Positions 17,698-25,567 of a stretch of DNA of 40,561 bases are shown here, piece after piece. A model generated the notes under the pieces. The model saw only the letters and a list, made by a program, of their open reading frames with translations, was not told the DNA's origin and did not search any database. The first letter of the stretch is position 1. Each line of letters opens with the position of its first letter. This DNA is from an uncultured Bacteroidales bacterium (GTDB taxonomy: Bacteria; Bacteroidota; Bacteroidia; Bacteroidales; Bacteroidaceae), in NCBI GenBank assembly GCA_902779535.1, contig CACZBX010000016.1:1-40561 (forward strand). Direction: 5' to 3'. Made by a program: the position numbers and the translations under genes.

Positions 17698-17720
17698 TCA
17701 CTCACAAAAAAGGAGTTCGT

Positions 17721-18977
17721 ATGCCTAGAAAAGATTTACAAGCGATAAAAATGCGTTTCGGTATAATCGGAAACGATGAACAGCTGATGAGAGACATCGA
17801 CGTCGCCATGCAAGTCGCCCCTACCGACTTGTCCGTTTTGATTACGGGTGAAAGCGGCGTTGGTAAGGAAAGTTTCCCTCAGATCATTCATCAGTTCAGC
17901 CGTAGAAAGCATGGTCAGTACATCGCGGTGAACTGTGGTGCGATTCCGAAAGGAACCATTGCGTCTGAACTGTTCGGACATGAGAAAGGTGCCTTCACTG
18001 GCGCGATAAGTGACCGAAAAGGATACTTTGCAGAGGCTAATGGCGGCACTATTTTCTTGGACGAAGTAGGAGAATTGCCTCTCGAAATACAAGTGCAACT
18101 GCTACGTATCCTTGAAAGTGGCGAATATATCAAGGTGGGCTCTTCAAAAGTAGAAAAGACAGACGTCCGCATTGTGGCGGCAACCAACCTGAATCTACAG
18201 GAAGCAATCTCCGAAGGCCGTTTTCGTGAAGACCTTTATTACCGTTTGAATACGATACCCATTAAGGTTCCGGCATTGCGTGATCGAGGAGACGATATCA
18301 TTTTGCTGTTCCGGAAATTTGCAGGCGACTCTGCTGAGAAGTATCAGATGCCGGCAATACGGTTGACCGACGAAGCAAAGATAACCCTGAAATCATATCC
18401 CTGGCCCGGCAATGTGCGGCAGTTGAAGAATGTGACAGAGCAGATCGCCATCATGGAAGCCAACCGAGAGATAACACCTGAGATTCTGAAGAAATACCTT
18501 CCTGAATCACCCATACAAAGCGGATTACCTATGCTCTTGGGCGTCGATCAGCAGAACCAATCATTCAGCAGCGAGCGGGAAATCTTATATAAGATTCTCT
18601 TCGATATGCGTAAGGATGTGAACGATTTGAAGGAACTGGTGAACCACCTGAAGGCAGGAAAAACCCAACAGGTACCGATCTTTACCAATTCACATGAACC
18701 GAGTAATTACGTTTCGTCGTATAATCCAGGTTCAGATACCGCGACAGTTACGACAATCAACTCACATGGTGGTAATGAACCTACAGTGGATGTTGATGCT
18801 GAAGAGTATGTGGAGGAATCACCGAAGTCGTTGGACGAGATGAAACGGAAGATGATTATCGAGGCCTTGAACAGACATCACGGTAAACGGAAGTCGGCTG
18901 CAAAGGATTTGAATATTTCAGAGCGTACGTTGTACAGAAAAATCAAAGAATATGGCTTGGATAAAGAATTTGACTAA
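17721..18977 (+). CDS. Sigma-54-interacting transcriptional activator without receiver domain
   Basis: NtrC-type enhancer-binding protein of 418 residues. The AAA+ domain starts almost at the N-terminus, with Walker A GESGVGKE (43-50), the sigma-54 contact loop GAFTGA (90-95), Walker B GGTIFLDE (108-115), FREDLYYRL with the arginine fingers, and YPWPGNVRQLKN. There is no receiver, PAS or GAF domain. A linker of about 120 residues rich in N, Q, S and T leads to a Fis-type helix-turn-helix (about 377-412: RKSAAKDLNISERTLYRKI). It should activate RpoN promoters in a way not controlled by phosphorylation of its own N-terminus. It overlaps lptE by 26 bases. This order next to lptE and secG recurs in Bacteroidales, as far as I recall. 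Confidence 0.9.
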   Translation: MPRKDLQAIKMRFGIIGNDEQLMRDIDVAMQVAPTDLSVLITGESGVGKESFPQIIHQFSRRKHGQYIAVNCGAIPKGTIASELFGHEKGAFTGAISDRKGYFAEANGGTIFLDEVGELPLEIQVQLLRILESGEYIKVGSSKVEKTDVRIVAATNLNLQEAISEGRFREDLYYRLNTIPIKVPALRDRGDDIILLFRKFAGDSAEKYQMPAIRLTDEAKITLKSYPWPGNVRQLKNVTEQIAIMEANREITPEILKKYLPESPIQSGLPMLLGVDQQNQSFSSEREILYKILFDMRKDVNDLKELVNHLKAGKTQQVPIFTNSHEPSNYVSSYNPGSDTATVTTINSHGGNEPTVDVDAEEYVEESPKSLDEMKRKMIIEALNRHHGKRKSAAKDLNISERTLYRKIKEYGLDKEFD

Positions 18978-19476
18978 AGTAGTGCTGTTTCTCGGAGTAA
19001 CCGTACTCTTGATTTCCTGTTCTATCTCGTACAGTTTCAACGGGTCGAGTATCGATTATACCAAGATAAAAACAATTTCGTTCGAGAACTTCCCGAACAG
19101 GTCGTCAGGTTTCGTTTGGGGGCCTATGGAGAGCATGTTCAACACGGCTCTGCAAGATATCTATATGCAACAAACTCGGTTGCAGCAAGTGCAGCGAGGC
19201 GGTGACCTTCACTTGAGAGGTGAGATTACGAATTACGATGCCATAAATAAAGGTGTCGGTGCCGATGGTTATTCAAGCATGGCCGAACTTCGGATGACGG
19301 TGAGAGTGGAGTTTACCAATAGTGTAAATCATAAGGAAGACTTTAAACGGCAGTTCCAGGCTAGCCGTGAATATAACTCTTCTCAACAGCTTTCTGCCGT
19401 TCAAGAGGAACTGGTCACTCAGATTATCAAAGAAATCGTAGATCAAATCTTTAATGCAACCGTTGCTAACTGGTAA
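18952..19476 (+). CDS. lptE: LptE family LPS-assembly lipoprotein
   Basis: Outer-membrane lipoprotein of 174 residues that is expected to plug and support LptD during lipopolysaccharide insertion. A hydrophobic N-terminus ends LLISC (C23). The mature start ISYSFNGSSIDYTKIKTI is characteristic of the Bacteroidota LptE-like family, and LHLRGEITNYD with SSMAELRMTVRVEF fits the alternating strands of the LptE fold. The ATG at 18952 lies inside the preceding regulator gene. A stronger alternative start is not evident, since the signal needs the basic WIKNLTK segment. Cotranscription with the sigma-54 activator and secG is likely. Confidence 0.85.
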   Translation: MAWIKNLTKVVLFLGVTVLLISCSISYSFNGSSIDYTKIKTISFENFPNRSSGFVWGPMESMFNTALQDIYMQQTRLQQVQRGGDLHLRGEITNYDAINKGVGADGYSSMAELRMTVRVEFTNSVNHKEDFKRQFQASREYNSSQQLSAVQEELVTQIIKEIVDQIFNATVANW

Positions 19477-19485
19477 GAGACAATC

Positions 19486-20295
19486 ATGGATATTCAACTT
19501 CTCAATCAATGGATAAGGCATCCTGAACAGCTTAATCAGGACTCGCTGTACGAATTGCGGACCTTGCTTGCAAGGTATCCGTTCTTCCAGGCTGCCCGCC
19601 TGTTGTACTTGAAGAACTTATTCCTTTTGCACGACCAACGCTTCGGTGAGGAACTGCGGAAGGCAGCTATCTTCGTACCCGATAGAAAAGTCCTTTTCTA
19701 TATGATTGAGGGGGAAAACTACGTGATTCGTCCCGAAAAGAAAGAAGTCTTGCAGAAAGAAGAGGACAATGCCGACCGCACGTTGTCGCTGATCAATGCT
19801 TTTCTGGAGAGTCGTTCGGAAGATGTTCAGTCACAGCCAACCGAACTGGTGCCAGATAACGCAGCAATAGACTATACTGCCTATCTGCTCAACGATTTTG
19901 AAGAGGAAGGAGAGGAGCACGCTCCGCTTGAACCTGTTACGGCCGAGATTGAAGAGCCGGAACCTGTCGAACAAACAGTTGTTGAAGAGCAACCAGAACC
20001 GGAATTGACGGAGAAAGAGACGGTAGAGCCGCTTGTCGAGGAAACCGCACCCGTCCTTCAGGAAGAACAACCAAAGGAGGTCGAAGAAATAGATGGCGAA
20101 GACGATGAGGAATTGATGGATGAAAGCTATTTCACGGAAACTTTGGCCAAAATATATGTTAAACAAGGTCGTTATTCGAAAGCATTGCAAATAATTAAAA
20201 AATTAAATTTGAATTATCCGAAAAAAAATAGTTACTTTGCAGACCAAATAAGATTTTTGGAAAAATTGATTATTAACGCTAAAACAAATAAATAA
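19486..20295 (+). CDS. Acidic protein with C-terminal TPR-like motif
   Basis: Protein of 269 residues with no signal peptide. The N-terminal part (about 1-85) is helical and ordered, with LLARYPFFQAARLLYLKNL. A long Glu/Pro/Val-rich segment (about 125-205) is probably disordered. The C-terminus (about 210-260) contains TETLAKIYVKQGRYSKALQI, a good TPR helix pair. Function unknown. It sits between lptE and secG with gaps of 9 and 1 bases, so it is very likely expressed with them, and an envelope or secretion adaptor role would be an inference only. A long antisense frame at 19831-20190 is a shadow of the low-complexity segment. Confidence 0.8.
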   Translation: MDIQLLNQWIRHPEQLNQDSLYELRTLLARYPFFQAARLLYLKNLFLLHDQRFGEELRKAAIFVPDRKVLFYMIEGENYVIRPEKKEVLQKEEDNADRTLSLINAFLESRSEDVQSQPTELVPDNAAIDYTAYLLNDFEEEGEEHAPLEPVTAEIEEPEPVEQTVVEEQPEPELTEKETVEPLVEETAPVLQEEQPKEVEEIDGEDDEELMDESYFTETLAKIYVKQGRYSKALQIIKKLNLNYPKKNSYFADQIRFLEKLIINAKTNK

Positions 20296-20296
20296 A

Positions 20297-20671
20297 ATGT
20301 TGTATCTACTATTCGTTGGATTAATTGTGTTGGCATCTATTTTGATGTGCTTCATTGTTTTGATTCAGAATTCTAAAGGTGGAGGCTTGGCTTCAAGCTT
20401 CGCTTCTTCAAATCAAATTATGGGTGTTCGCAAGACAACCGACTTCATCGAAAAAATGACTTGGGGTCTGGCTGCTGCAATGGTCGTTTTAAGTATCTTA
20501 ACTTCTTATGTTTTGCCAAAAGCTACGGTTGAAACATCAGTTATCGAGCAAAACGCTTTGAAGGAACAGACTACGAACCCGTTGAACGCACCTTCAGGCT
20601 TCGCTGCTCCTGAGGCTCCTGCTACTAGCACACCAACCGCTCCTGAAGCACAACAACCTTCCGATAATTAA
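20297..20671 (+). CDS. secG: Protein translocase subunit SecG
   Basis: Small membrane subunit of SecYEG, 124 residues. Two hydrophobic helices (about 2-22 and 52-74) flank the conserved cytoplasmic segment VLIQNSKGGGLASSFASSNQ (about 21-40) and GVRKTTDFIEKMTW. The C-terminal tail is rich in Ala, Pro and Thr, as in other Bacteroidota SecG. It starts one base after the TPR gene and ends the operon; a terminator follows. Confidence 0.95.
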   Translation: MLYLLFVGLIVLASILMCFIVLIQNSKGGGLASSFASSNQIMGVRKTTDFIEKMTWGLAAAMVVLSILTSYVLPKATVETSVIEQNALKEQTTNPLNAPSGFAAPEAPATSTPTAPEAQQPSDN

Positions 20672-20703
20672 TTCGAAAGAAGCGTATATACGCTGGCAAA
20701 AAT

Positions 20704-20738
20704 AAAGGGTTTCTACTATTTTTAGGTAGAAACCCTTT
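20704..20738 (+). terminator. Terminator after secG
   Basis: A perfect 13-bp stem AAAGGGTTTCTAC (20704-20716) with its complement at 20726-20738 and a nine-base loop, ending in T residues. The A/T-rich flanks would let it work from both sides. Confidence 0.85.
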
Positions 20739-20785
20739 TCTGTTTTTGATTCCCTTCTCAGTTACGAATCTTTTATCGTATAAAT

Positions 20786-20881
20786 TTAAGCTTTTCACAT
20801 AGGTGATAAAGGTTTCTCACTAAGGTGAAAAAGGCTTTTCACAAAGGTGATAAAAGTTTTTCACTAAGGTGAAAAGCTTAA
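20786..20881. repeat. Four-unit array of near-palindromic TTTTCAC-N-GGTGAAAA repeats
   Basis: Four head-to-tail units of about 22-23 bp, each shaped like CTTTTCACnnAGGTGAnAAAG, fill this convergent gap. The array is bounded by a perfect 13-bp inverted pair (TTAAGCTTTTCAC at 20786-20798 and its complement at 20869-20881), so the whole block is also an overall palindrome. It stops four bases before the exonuclease stop codon. Possible roles are a repeated binding site, a bidirectional terminator or a dispersed repeat; the family is not identified. Confidence 0.85.
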
Positions 20882-20885
20882 GTTG

Positions 20886-21641
20886 CTAAATATCTAAATC
20901 CAGTTCCACCGGACAGTGATCACTTCCGAAGATATCTGTATGAATCTTAGCGTCCTTGATTTGTGGCTCCAGTGATTTGGAAGTCAGGAAATAGTCGATA
21001 CGCCACCCCGCGTTTTTCTGTCGGGCTTGGAAACGGTACGACCACCACGAATAAGTGATGGTATCGGGATAGAGGTGGCGGAAAGTATCGATAAAGCCGG
21101 CGTTGAGTAAGACGGTGAACTTCTCACGTTCTTCATCCGTAAAACCTGCATTTCGCCGGTTGCTCTTCGGATTTTTGATATCTATTTCTTCGTGGGCCAC
21201 GTTCATATCGCCGCATACGATGACAGGTTTCTGTTCATTCAACTTTAGCAGATAGTTGCGGAATGCATCTTCCCACGTCATACGATAGTCGAGTCGGCGC
21301 AACTCGTCCTGTGAGTTGGGTGTATAGACTACGACGAGGAAGAACCGATCCATTTCTAGCGTAATCACCCGTCCTTCGTGGTCGTGTTCATCGATTCCTA
21401 ACCCGTACGAAACATTTATTGGATGGTGTTTGGTAAAGATAGCCGTGCCGGAGTATCCTTTTTTGTCGGCATAGTTCCAATACGACTCATAGCCATCGAA
21501 GTGCACATCCAGTTGTCCCGCCTGCATCTTTGTTTCCTGTAGGCAGAAAAAGTCAGCATCAAGTGTTTTAAACGTATCTTCAAACCCCTTTTGATATACG
21601 GCCCTGAGTCCGTTGACGTTCCACGAAATAAATTTCATCAT
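20886..21641 (-). CDS. xth: Exodeoxyribonuclease III
   Basis: Apurinic/apyrimidinic endonuclease and 3'-5' exonuclease of base-excision repair, 251 residues. The exonuclease-endonuclease-phosphatase fold is clear: [10 protein letters not shown] (4-13), FFCLQETKM with the metal-binding Glu, [43 protein letters not shown] and the terminal GSDHCPVEL with the catalytic Asp-His. Either of two adjacent ATG codons can serve as start. It has its own promoter upstream and is separated from the RNase G/E gene by a terminator. Confidence 0.95.
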   Translation of the reverse strand: MMKFISWNVNGLRAVYQKGFEDTFKTLDADFFCLQETKMQAGQLDVHFDGYESYWNYADKKGYSGTAIFTKHHPINVSYGLGIDEHDHEGRVITLEMDRFFLVVVYTPNSQDELRRLDYRMTWEDAFRNYLLKLNEQKPVIVCGDMNVAHEEIDIKNPKSNRRNAGFTDEEREKFTVLLNAGFIDTFRHLYPDTITYSWWSYRFQARQKNAGWRIDYFLTSKSLEPQIKDAKIHTDIFGSDHCPVELDLDI

Positions 21642-21666
21642 TGTTCAATAATCTATTTGTTTCAAA

Positions 21667-21697
21667 CAAAAATACGGATATTCCATTGTAAGGCAAA
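21667..21697 (-). promoter_or_regulatory. Promoter of exonuclease III gene
   Basis: On the minus strand, TTTG (plus 21694-21697) and TATTTTTG (plus 21667-21674) are separated by exactly 19 bases, a textbook Bacteroidota promoter. Transcription would start near 21660, about 19 bases before the start codon. Confidence 0.65.
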
Positions 21698-21727
21698 GGA
21701 ATTTGGGAAATAATTAAGAGAATATGA

Positions 21728-21763
21728 TAAACAAAATCGGATAGCCACAGCGACTATCCGATT
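21728..21763 (-). terminator. Terminator after RNase G/E gene
   Basis: A perfect 10-bp stem AATCGGATAG (21735-21744) with its complement at 21754-21763 and a nine-base loop begins four bases past the stop. On the minus strand it is followed by TTGTTTATC, a modest T-rich tail. Confidence 0.75.
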
Positions 21764-21767
21764 CTTG

Positions 21768-23342
21768 TTATTTGATTTCCATTTCCTCTTTCATGTCTAT
21801 TTCTTCCTTGTGTTCATCGGTGAACCGATATTGAAGGAAAGCCAGACTTTGATCGGGAATGATCTTAATGCCGAATCCATACTTCATCTGCCATTGTCGT
21901 TTCAGTGAAATAACGCCCTTGTTGATATAGGCAGCGACGTACGGATGGATGTACAGCGTGAATTTACGCATCTTCAACTTGTTGACCAAGTAATCAATTT
22001 TGCTCTCGAGGGTATCTGTAAACAGAATGGATGATTTGATATGGCCTTTCCCGAAACAGGTCGGACACTCTTCGTCCGTGGTCACGTCCATGGCTGGACG
22101 TACGCGTTGTCGGGTAATCTGCATCAAACCAAACTTGCTGAGTGGGAGGATATTGTGCTTTGCTCTGTCTTTCTGCATATTCTTGCACATCCGCTCGTAA
22201 AGTTTCTGACGGTTCTCAGCTAAGTTCATGTCAATGAAGTCGACTACGATGATACCACCCATATCACGGAGTCGAAGTTGGCGGGCCAATTCATCAGCAG
22301 CACCGAGATTCACATCGATGGCATTCTCTTCCTGTCCGTTGTTTGTTCTTGAACGGTTGCCGCTATTGACATCCACTACATGCAGTGCTTCGGTATGTTC
22401 GATGATCAAATAAGCACCGCTTTTGTACGTTACAATCTTTCCAAACGAAGCTTTCAGCTGTTTGGTGATGGCGAAATTATCAAAGATGGGAAGTTGTCCG
22501 GTGTACAGCTTGACGATGCTTTCCCGTTCAGGGGCAATGAACTTGACATATTCCTTTACTTCCTGAAGAACGTGTTCATCATTGATGTAGATGTTCTCGT
22601 AAGAAGGATTAAACAAGTCGCGGAGCATCCCAACCGTACGGCTTGTCTCTTCGTGTACAAGGGTTGGTAGGTTGGTGGCTTTCTGTACTTTAGCAATCAT
22701 GTTCTCCCATCGTTGAAGCAGTAGTTTAAGCTCAGCATCAAGTTCGGCAACTCGCTTGCCTTCTGCAACGGTTCGTACGATGACACCGAAATTTTTCGGG
22801 GTGATGCTTTGTACCAACTGTTTAAGGCGGGCGCGTTCTTCGCTTGATTTAATCTTTTGTGAAACGGATATCTTATCATTGAAAGGGATCAACACCAGAA
22901 AGCGTCCAGCAAAAGAGAGGTCGCATGTGAGTCGTGGTCCTTTCGTAGATATCGGTTCTTTAACAATCTGTACGATGACTTCCTGGCCTTGTTTGAGAGT
23001 ATTCGATACGGTTCCTTCTTTATCCAGGTCGGGCATCATCGATGCTTTGGAGATAGGGTAGAGTTTTTTGCGGTCGCTTGTAACCTGCTTCAGATATTTC
23101 TCGTAAGAGCGAAATTGTAAACCAAGGTCCAAATAGTGAAGAAAAGCGTCTTTTCCGAAGCCGACATCCACAAAACATGCATTCAGGCCGGGCATCAACT
23201 TACGAATGCGACCCACATACATGTCACCCACATTGAAGGAAGCACTTCTTCCTTCTTTCTGAAATTCCACGAGCTGCTTATCTTCGGTAAGAGCGATGGA
23301 GATTTCTTTGGGCTGAACGTCAATAAATAATTCGCTTGTCAC
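21768..23342 (-). CDS. rng: Ribonuclease G/E family endoribonuclease
   Basis: Endoribonuclease of 524 residues that matures rRNA and cleaves mRNA in single-stranded AU-rich regions. An S1 RNA-binding domain (about 38-130: GDMYVGRIRKLMPGLNACFVDVG) precedes the catalytic DNase I-like part, with the metal-binding aspartates in HVVDVNSGNR (D324) and VVDFIDM (D368, D371). CPTCFGKG (C426, C429) is the zinc-link. The length is that of RNase G without the long RNase E scaffold. It follows the HU and small basic protein genes on the same strand, with a 135-base leader containing a long inverted repeat. Confidence 0.93.
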   Translation of the reverse strand: MTSELFIDVQPKEISIALTEDKQLVEFQKEGRSASFNVGDMYVGRIRKLMPGLNACFVDVGFGKDAFLHYLDLGLQFRSYEKYLKQVTSDRKKLYPISKASMMPDLDKEGTVSNTLKQGQEVIVQIVKEPISTKGPRLTCDLSFAGRFLVLIPFNDKISVSQKIKSSEERARLKQLVQSITPKNFGVIVRTVAEGKRVAELDAELKLLLQRWENMIAKVQKATNLPTLVHEETSRTVGMLRDLFNPSYENIYINDEHVLQEVKEYVKFIAPERESIVKLYTGQLPIFDNFAITKQLKASFGKIVTYKSGAYLIIEHTEALHVVDVNSGNRSRTNNGQEENAIDVNLGAADELARQLRLRDMGGIIVVDFIDMNLAENRQKLYERMCKNMQKDRAKHNILPLSKFGLMQITRQRVRPAMDVTTDEECPTCFGKGHIKSSILFTDTLESKIDYLVNKLKMRKFTLYIHPYVAAYINKGVISLKRQWQMKYGFGIKIIPDQSLAFLQYRFTDEHKEEIDMKEEMEIK

Positions 23343-23391
23343 TGTTGTCTTTTGTTTACTTTATTCCTTAAGTTCTACTCATTCATTGAAC

Positions 23392-23448
23392 AAATAAAGA
23401 ACAAACCTGATCAAACTTACTGTTGTTTTTACGGTTTGTTCTTTATTT
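23392..23448 (-). promoter_or_regulatory. Long inverted repeat in the leader of the RNase G/E gene
   Basis: AAATAAAGAACAAACC (23392-23407) and its exact complement (23433-23448) form a 16-bp perfect stem with a 25-base loop. It lies 50 bases upstream of the rng start and 30 bases after the stop of the small basic gene. A possible -7 box (TAAGTTTG on the minus strand, 23412-23419) sits in the loop. It could be a terminator for the HU transcript, a leader hairpin or an operator. Confidence 0.65.
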
Positions 23449-23477
23449 TTTGTGTCAGTAACAGACTACAAAACTGT

Positions 23478-23567
23478 TTACTTGCTCTTATGTCTGTTCT
23501 TTCTCAGTCTTTTTTTACGCTTGTGCGTAGACATTTTATGTCTTTTTTTCTTTTTTCCGCTTGGCAT
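23478..23567 (-). CDS. 29-residue basic AURKAIP1/COX24-domain protein
   Basis: Tiny ORF of 29 codons plus stop, starting MPSGKKKKRHKMSTHKRKK and ending RLRKNRHKSK. More than half the residues are Lys, Arg or His. It is a close match to the short basic protein that Bacteroidota genomes carry near HU or RNase G, annotated as AURKAIP1/COX24 domain-containing and related to mitochondrial ribosomal protein mS38; this is from memory. A ribosome-associated role is likely. It lies 33 bases after the HU stop on the same strand, so it is probably cotranscribed. Confidence 0.85.
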   Translation of the reverse strand: MPSGKKKKRHKMSTHKRKKRLRKNRHKSK

Positions 23568-23600
23568 AGCTCTAAACGTTTAAATGTTAATAATTATTTC

Positions 23601-23876
23601 TTACTTCTTAACTGCTGCAACAAATGTCTTAGCCGGCTTGAAAGACGGGATTTTGTGCTCAGGAACGATGATCGTCGTATTCTTTGAAATGTTACGAGCT
23701 GTCTTTTGAGCACGTGTCTTTACTGTAAAACTACCGAAACCGCGAAGATAAACGTTTTCACCTTTTGCAAGAGATACTTGTACTGTCTTCATAAACGCCT
23801 CTACAATAGTCATTACTTCGGCTTTCTGCATGCCGGTCTTCATAGAGATTTCATTAACAATGTCTGCTTTAGTCAT
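23601..23876 (-). CDS. HU family DNA-binding protein
   Basis: Nucleoid-associated histone-like protein of 91 residues. It begins MTKADIVNEISMKTGM, has GENVYLRGFGSFTVKTRAQK in the saddle and NISKNTTIIVPEHKIPSFKPA in the DNA-binding arm, where the proline at the arm tip normally intercalates. It is expected to dimerise and bend DNA. A -7 promoter box lies upstream. The small basic protein and RNase G/E genes follow on the same strand. Confidence 0.95.
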   Translation of the reverse strand: MTKADIVNEISMKTGMQKAEVMTIVEAFMKTVQVSLAKGENVYLRGFGSFTVKTRAQKTARNISKNTTIIVPEHKIPSFKPAKTFVAAVKK

Positions 23877-23929
23877 AGTTCTTTACTATATAATACTGTT
23901 ATACAATTACTTTTATTTCAATCGGATTG

Positions 23930-23937
23930 CAAATATA
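23930..23937 (-). promoter_or_regulatory. -7 box of the HU gene
   Basis: The minus strand reads TATATTTG, a perfect TAnnTTTG box, 53 bases before the HU start. No clear TTTG is found at -33. Confidence 0.5.
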
Positions 23938-24011
23938 CGGCATTTCTACCTCTTTATGAAATAATTCTGAAAATAATTTCTTAAAAATTAAGTACTTTTC
24001 CTTTTATGCCT

Positions 24012-24019
24012 TAATTTTG
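24012..24019 (+). promoter_or_regulatory. -7 box of the mutY operon
   Basis: TAATTTTG matches TAnnTTTG and lies 33 bases before the mutY start. The -33 element is weak. Confidence 0.45.
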
Positions 24020-24052
24020 TAATGAATAGGGGCGGTTTTACCCTTTTTTCTT

Positions 24053-25120
24053 ATGGATAATCATTTTAGCAAACATATTATAGCGTGGTATGAAACGCAC
24101 AAACGTGACCTTCCGTGGAGGAATACGAAGGATCCTTATTTGATTTGGATCTCCGAGATTATCTTACAGCAGACGCGTGTCGACCAGGGATATGATTATT
24201 ACCTTCGTTTTGTGCAGCGTTTCCCTAGTGTCGATGTCTTGGCTTCGGCAGATGAAGATGAAGTCATGAGATATTGGCAGGGACTGGGGTATTACTCCCG
24301 TGCCAGGAACTTGCATGCAGCCGCCAAGCAGATCGTTGCGCAGGGTACTTTCCCCAAAACGTTTGAAGGTGTGCGAGCATTGAAGGGAGTGGGGGATTAT
24401 ACTGCAGCCGCGATATGCTCTTTTGCGTACGATCTACCTTATGCGGTAGTCGACGGCAACGTGAATCGTGTGCTGAGCCGTTGGCTTTCGATTGACAGTC
24501 CTATCGACACTTCTGCAGGAAAGAAGGCGGTTAAAGAAGCAGCCCAACTCTTGATGGACCCTCTGCGTGCAGCTTTGCATAATCAGGCCATGATGGACTT
24601 CGGAGCTTTGCAATGTATACATTCTTCTCCCGATTGTCAGGGTTGTCCGTTGTGCGACTCCTGTTTGGCGTACGAGAAAGGATTGGTCGATGTCTTACCC
24701 GTCAAGAGCCATAAAACCAAGGTTTCGAACCGTTATTTCCATTATTTGTTTATTAAGGCGGGTGATTCCACGTTTATTCATAAGCGTACCGACAATGATA
24801 TCTGGAAGAATTTGTACGAGTTACCGCTTATTGAGACGAAGGAGGCGATCGGACAAGAAGCATTCCTGGCTTTACACGAGTTGCACACCTTATTTAATAA
24901 TATAGATCATCCGCAGTTCCGACTTTTACAAGGAAATGTGAAGCATGTTCTGTCACATCGTATCATCTATGCTGATTTTTATGAAGTGTTGGTTCCGGCA
25001 GAAACGGAGTGTTTGCCGAGTTGTCAGAAAATAAAAATTGCAGACATACATAAATTTGCAGTCTCCCGTTTGATAAACCAATTCTTTTCATTAAATTTGT
25101 CGCATAATAAAAAGGAGTGA
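24053..25120 (+). CDS. mutY: A/G-specific adenine glycosylase MutY
   Basis: DNA glycosylase of 355 residues that removes adenine opposite 8-oxoguanine. The catalytic Glu is E35 (ISEIILQQTRV). A helix-hairpin-helix ALKGVGDYTAAAI (109-121) is followed by D134 in VVDGNVNRVLSR. The [4Fe-4S] cysteines have the canonical 6-2-5 spacing at C188, C195, C198 and C204. The C-terminal part (about 225-350) is the NUDIX-like 8-oxoG recognition domain. It diverges from HU and is followed three bases later by ssb, a common Bacteroidota arrangement. Confidence 0.95.
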   Translation: MDNHFSKHIIAWYETHKRDLPWRNTKDPYLIWISEIILQQTRVDQGYDYYLRFVQRFPSVDVLASADEDEVMRYWQGLGYYSRARNLHAAAKQIVAQGTFPKTFEGVRALKGVGDYTAAAICSFAYDLPYAVVDGNVNRVLSRWLSIDSPIDTSAGKKAVKEAAQLLMDPLRAALHNQAMMDFGALQCIHSSPDCQGCPLCDSCLAYEKGLVDVLPVKSHKTKVSNRYFHYLFIKAGDSTFIHKRTDNDIWKNLYELPLIETKEAIGQEAFLALHELHTLFNNIDHPQFRLLQGNVKHVLSHRIIYADFYEVLVPAETECLPSCQKIKIADIHKFAVSRLINQFFSLNLSHNKKE

Positions 25121-25123
25121 ATT

Positions 25124-25546
25124 ATGTCTTTAAATAAAGTTCAATTAATTGGCCGTGTAGGGCAAGAACCGTCGGTAAAGTATTTTGATGCGAACCAGGC
25201 TGTAGCAACGTTCCCGTTGGCTACGACTGATCGTGGTTATACGTTGGCGAATGGAACTCAGGTTCCTGAGCGTACGGAGTGGCATAACATCGTGTTATGG
25301 AGAGGTCTTGCTCAAGTGGCTGAGAAATATGTTCACAAAGGTGACATGCTTTATGTTGAAGGCAAGATTCGTAGCCGTCAATATGATGACCAAAACGGTG
25401 TGCACCGTACACGTGTTGAGATTTATGTGGACAATATGGAGTTACTTTCACCGAAGAGTAATTCTCAACAACCGAGTGTTGTCGCACCGCAGCAGGCTCC
25501 TGCGCAACCGGAGAACCCGTCTCCAGGCGACGGCTTGCCTTTTTAA
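25124..25546 (+). CDS. ssb: Single-stranded DNA-binding protein
   Basis: OB-fold protein of 140 residues that coats single-stranded DNA. It starts MSLNKVQLIGRVGQEPSVK and has TEWHNIVLWRGLAQVAEKYVHKG and the VEGKIRSRQYDDQNG strand pair typical of SSB. A Gln/Pro-rich linker leads to the C-terminal tip GDGLPF, a variant of the acidic DDDIPF-like tail that recruits repair proteins. It lies three bases after mutY, consistent with coupled repair functions. Confidence 0.95.
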   Translation: MSLNKVQLIGRVGQEPSVKYFDANQAVATFPLATTDRGYTLANGTQVPERTEWHNIVLWRGLAQVAEKYVHKGDMLYVEGKIRSRQYDDQNGVHRTRVEIYVDNMELLSPKSNSQQPSVVAPQQAPAQPENPSPGDGLPF

Positions 25547-25567
25547 AAGACAGATGTTTAACTAAAT

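Noticed and set aside
19831-20190. 119-codon antisense frame rich in Phe and Leu
   Set aside because: It is the mirror of the Glu/Pro-rich region of the TPR protein gene.
20786-20881. CRISPR-like array
   Set aside because: The units are palindromic and contiguous with no spacers, only four copies, and no cas gene nearby.
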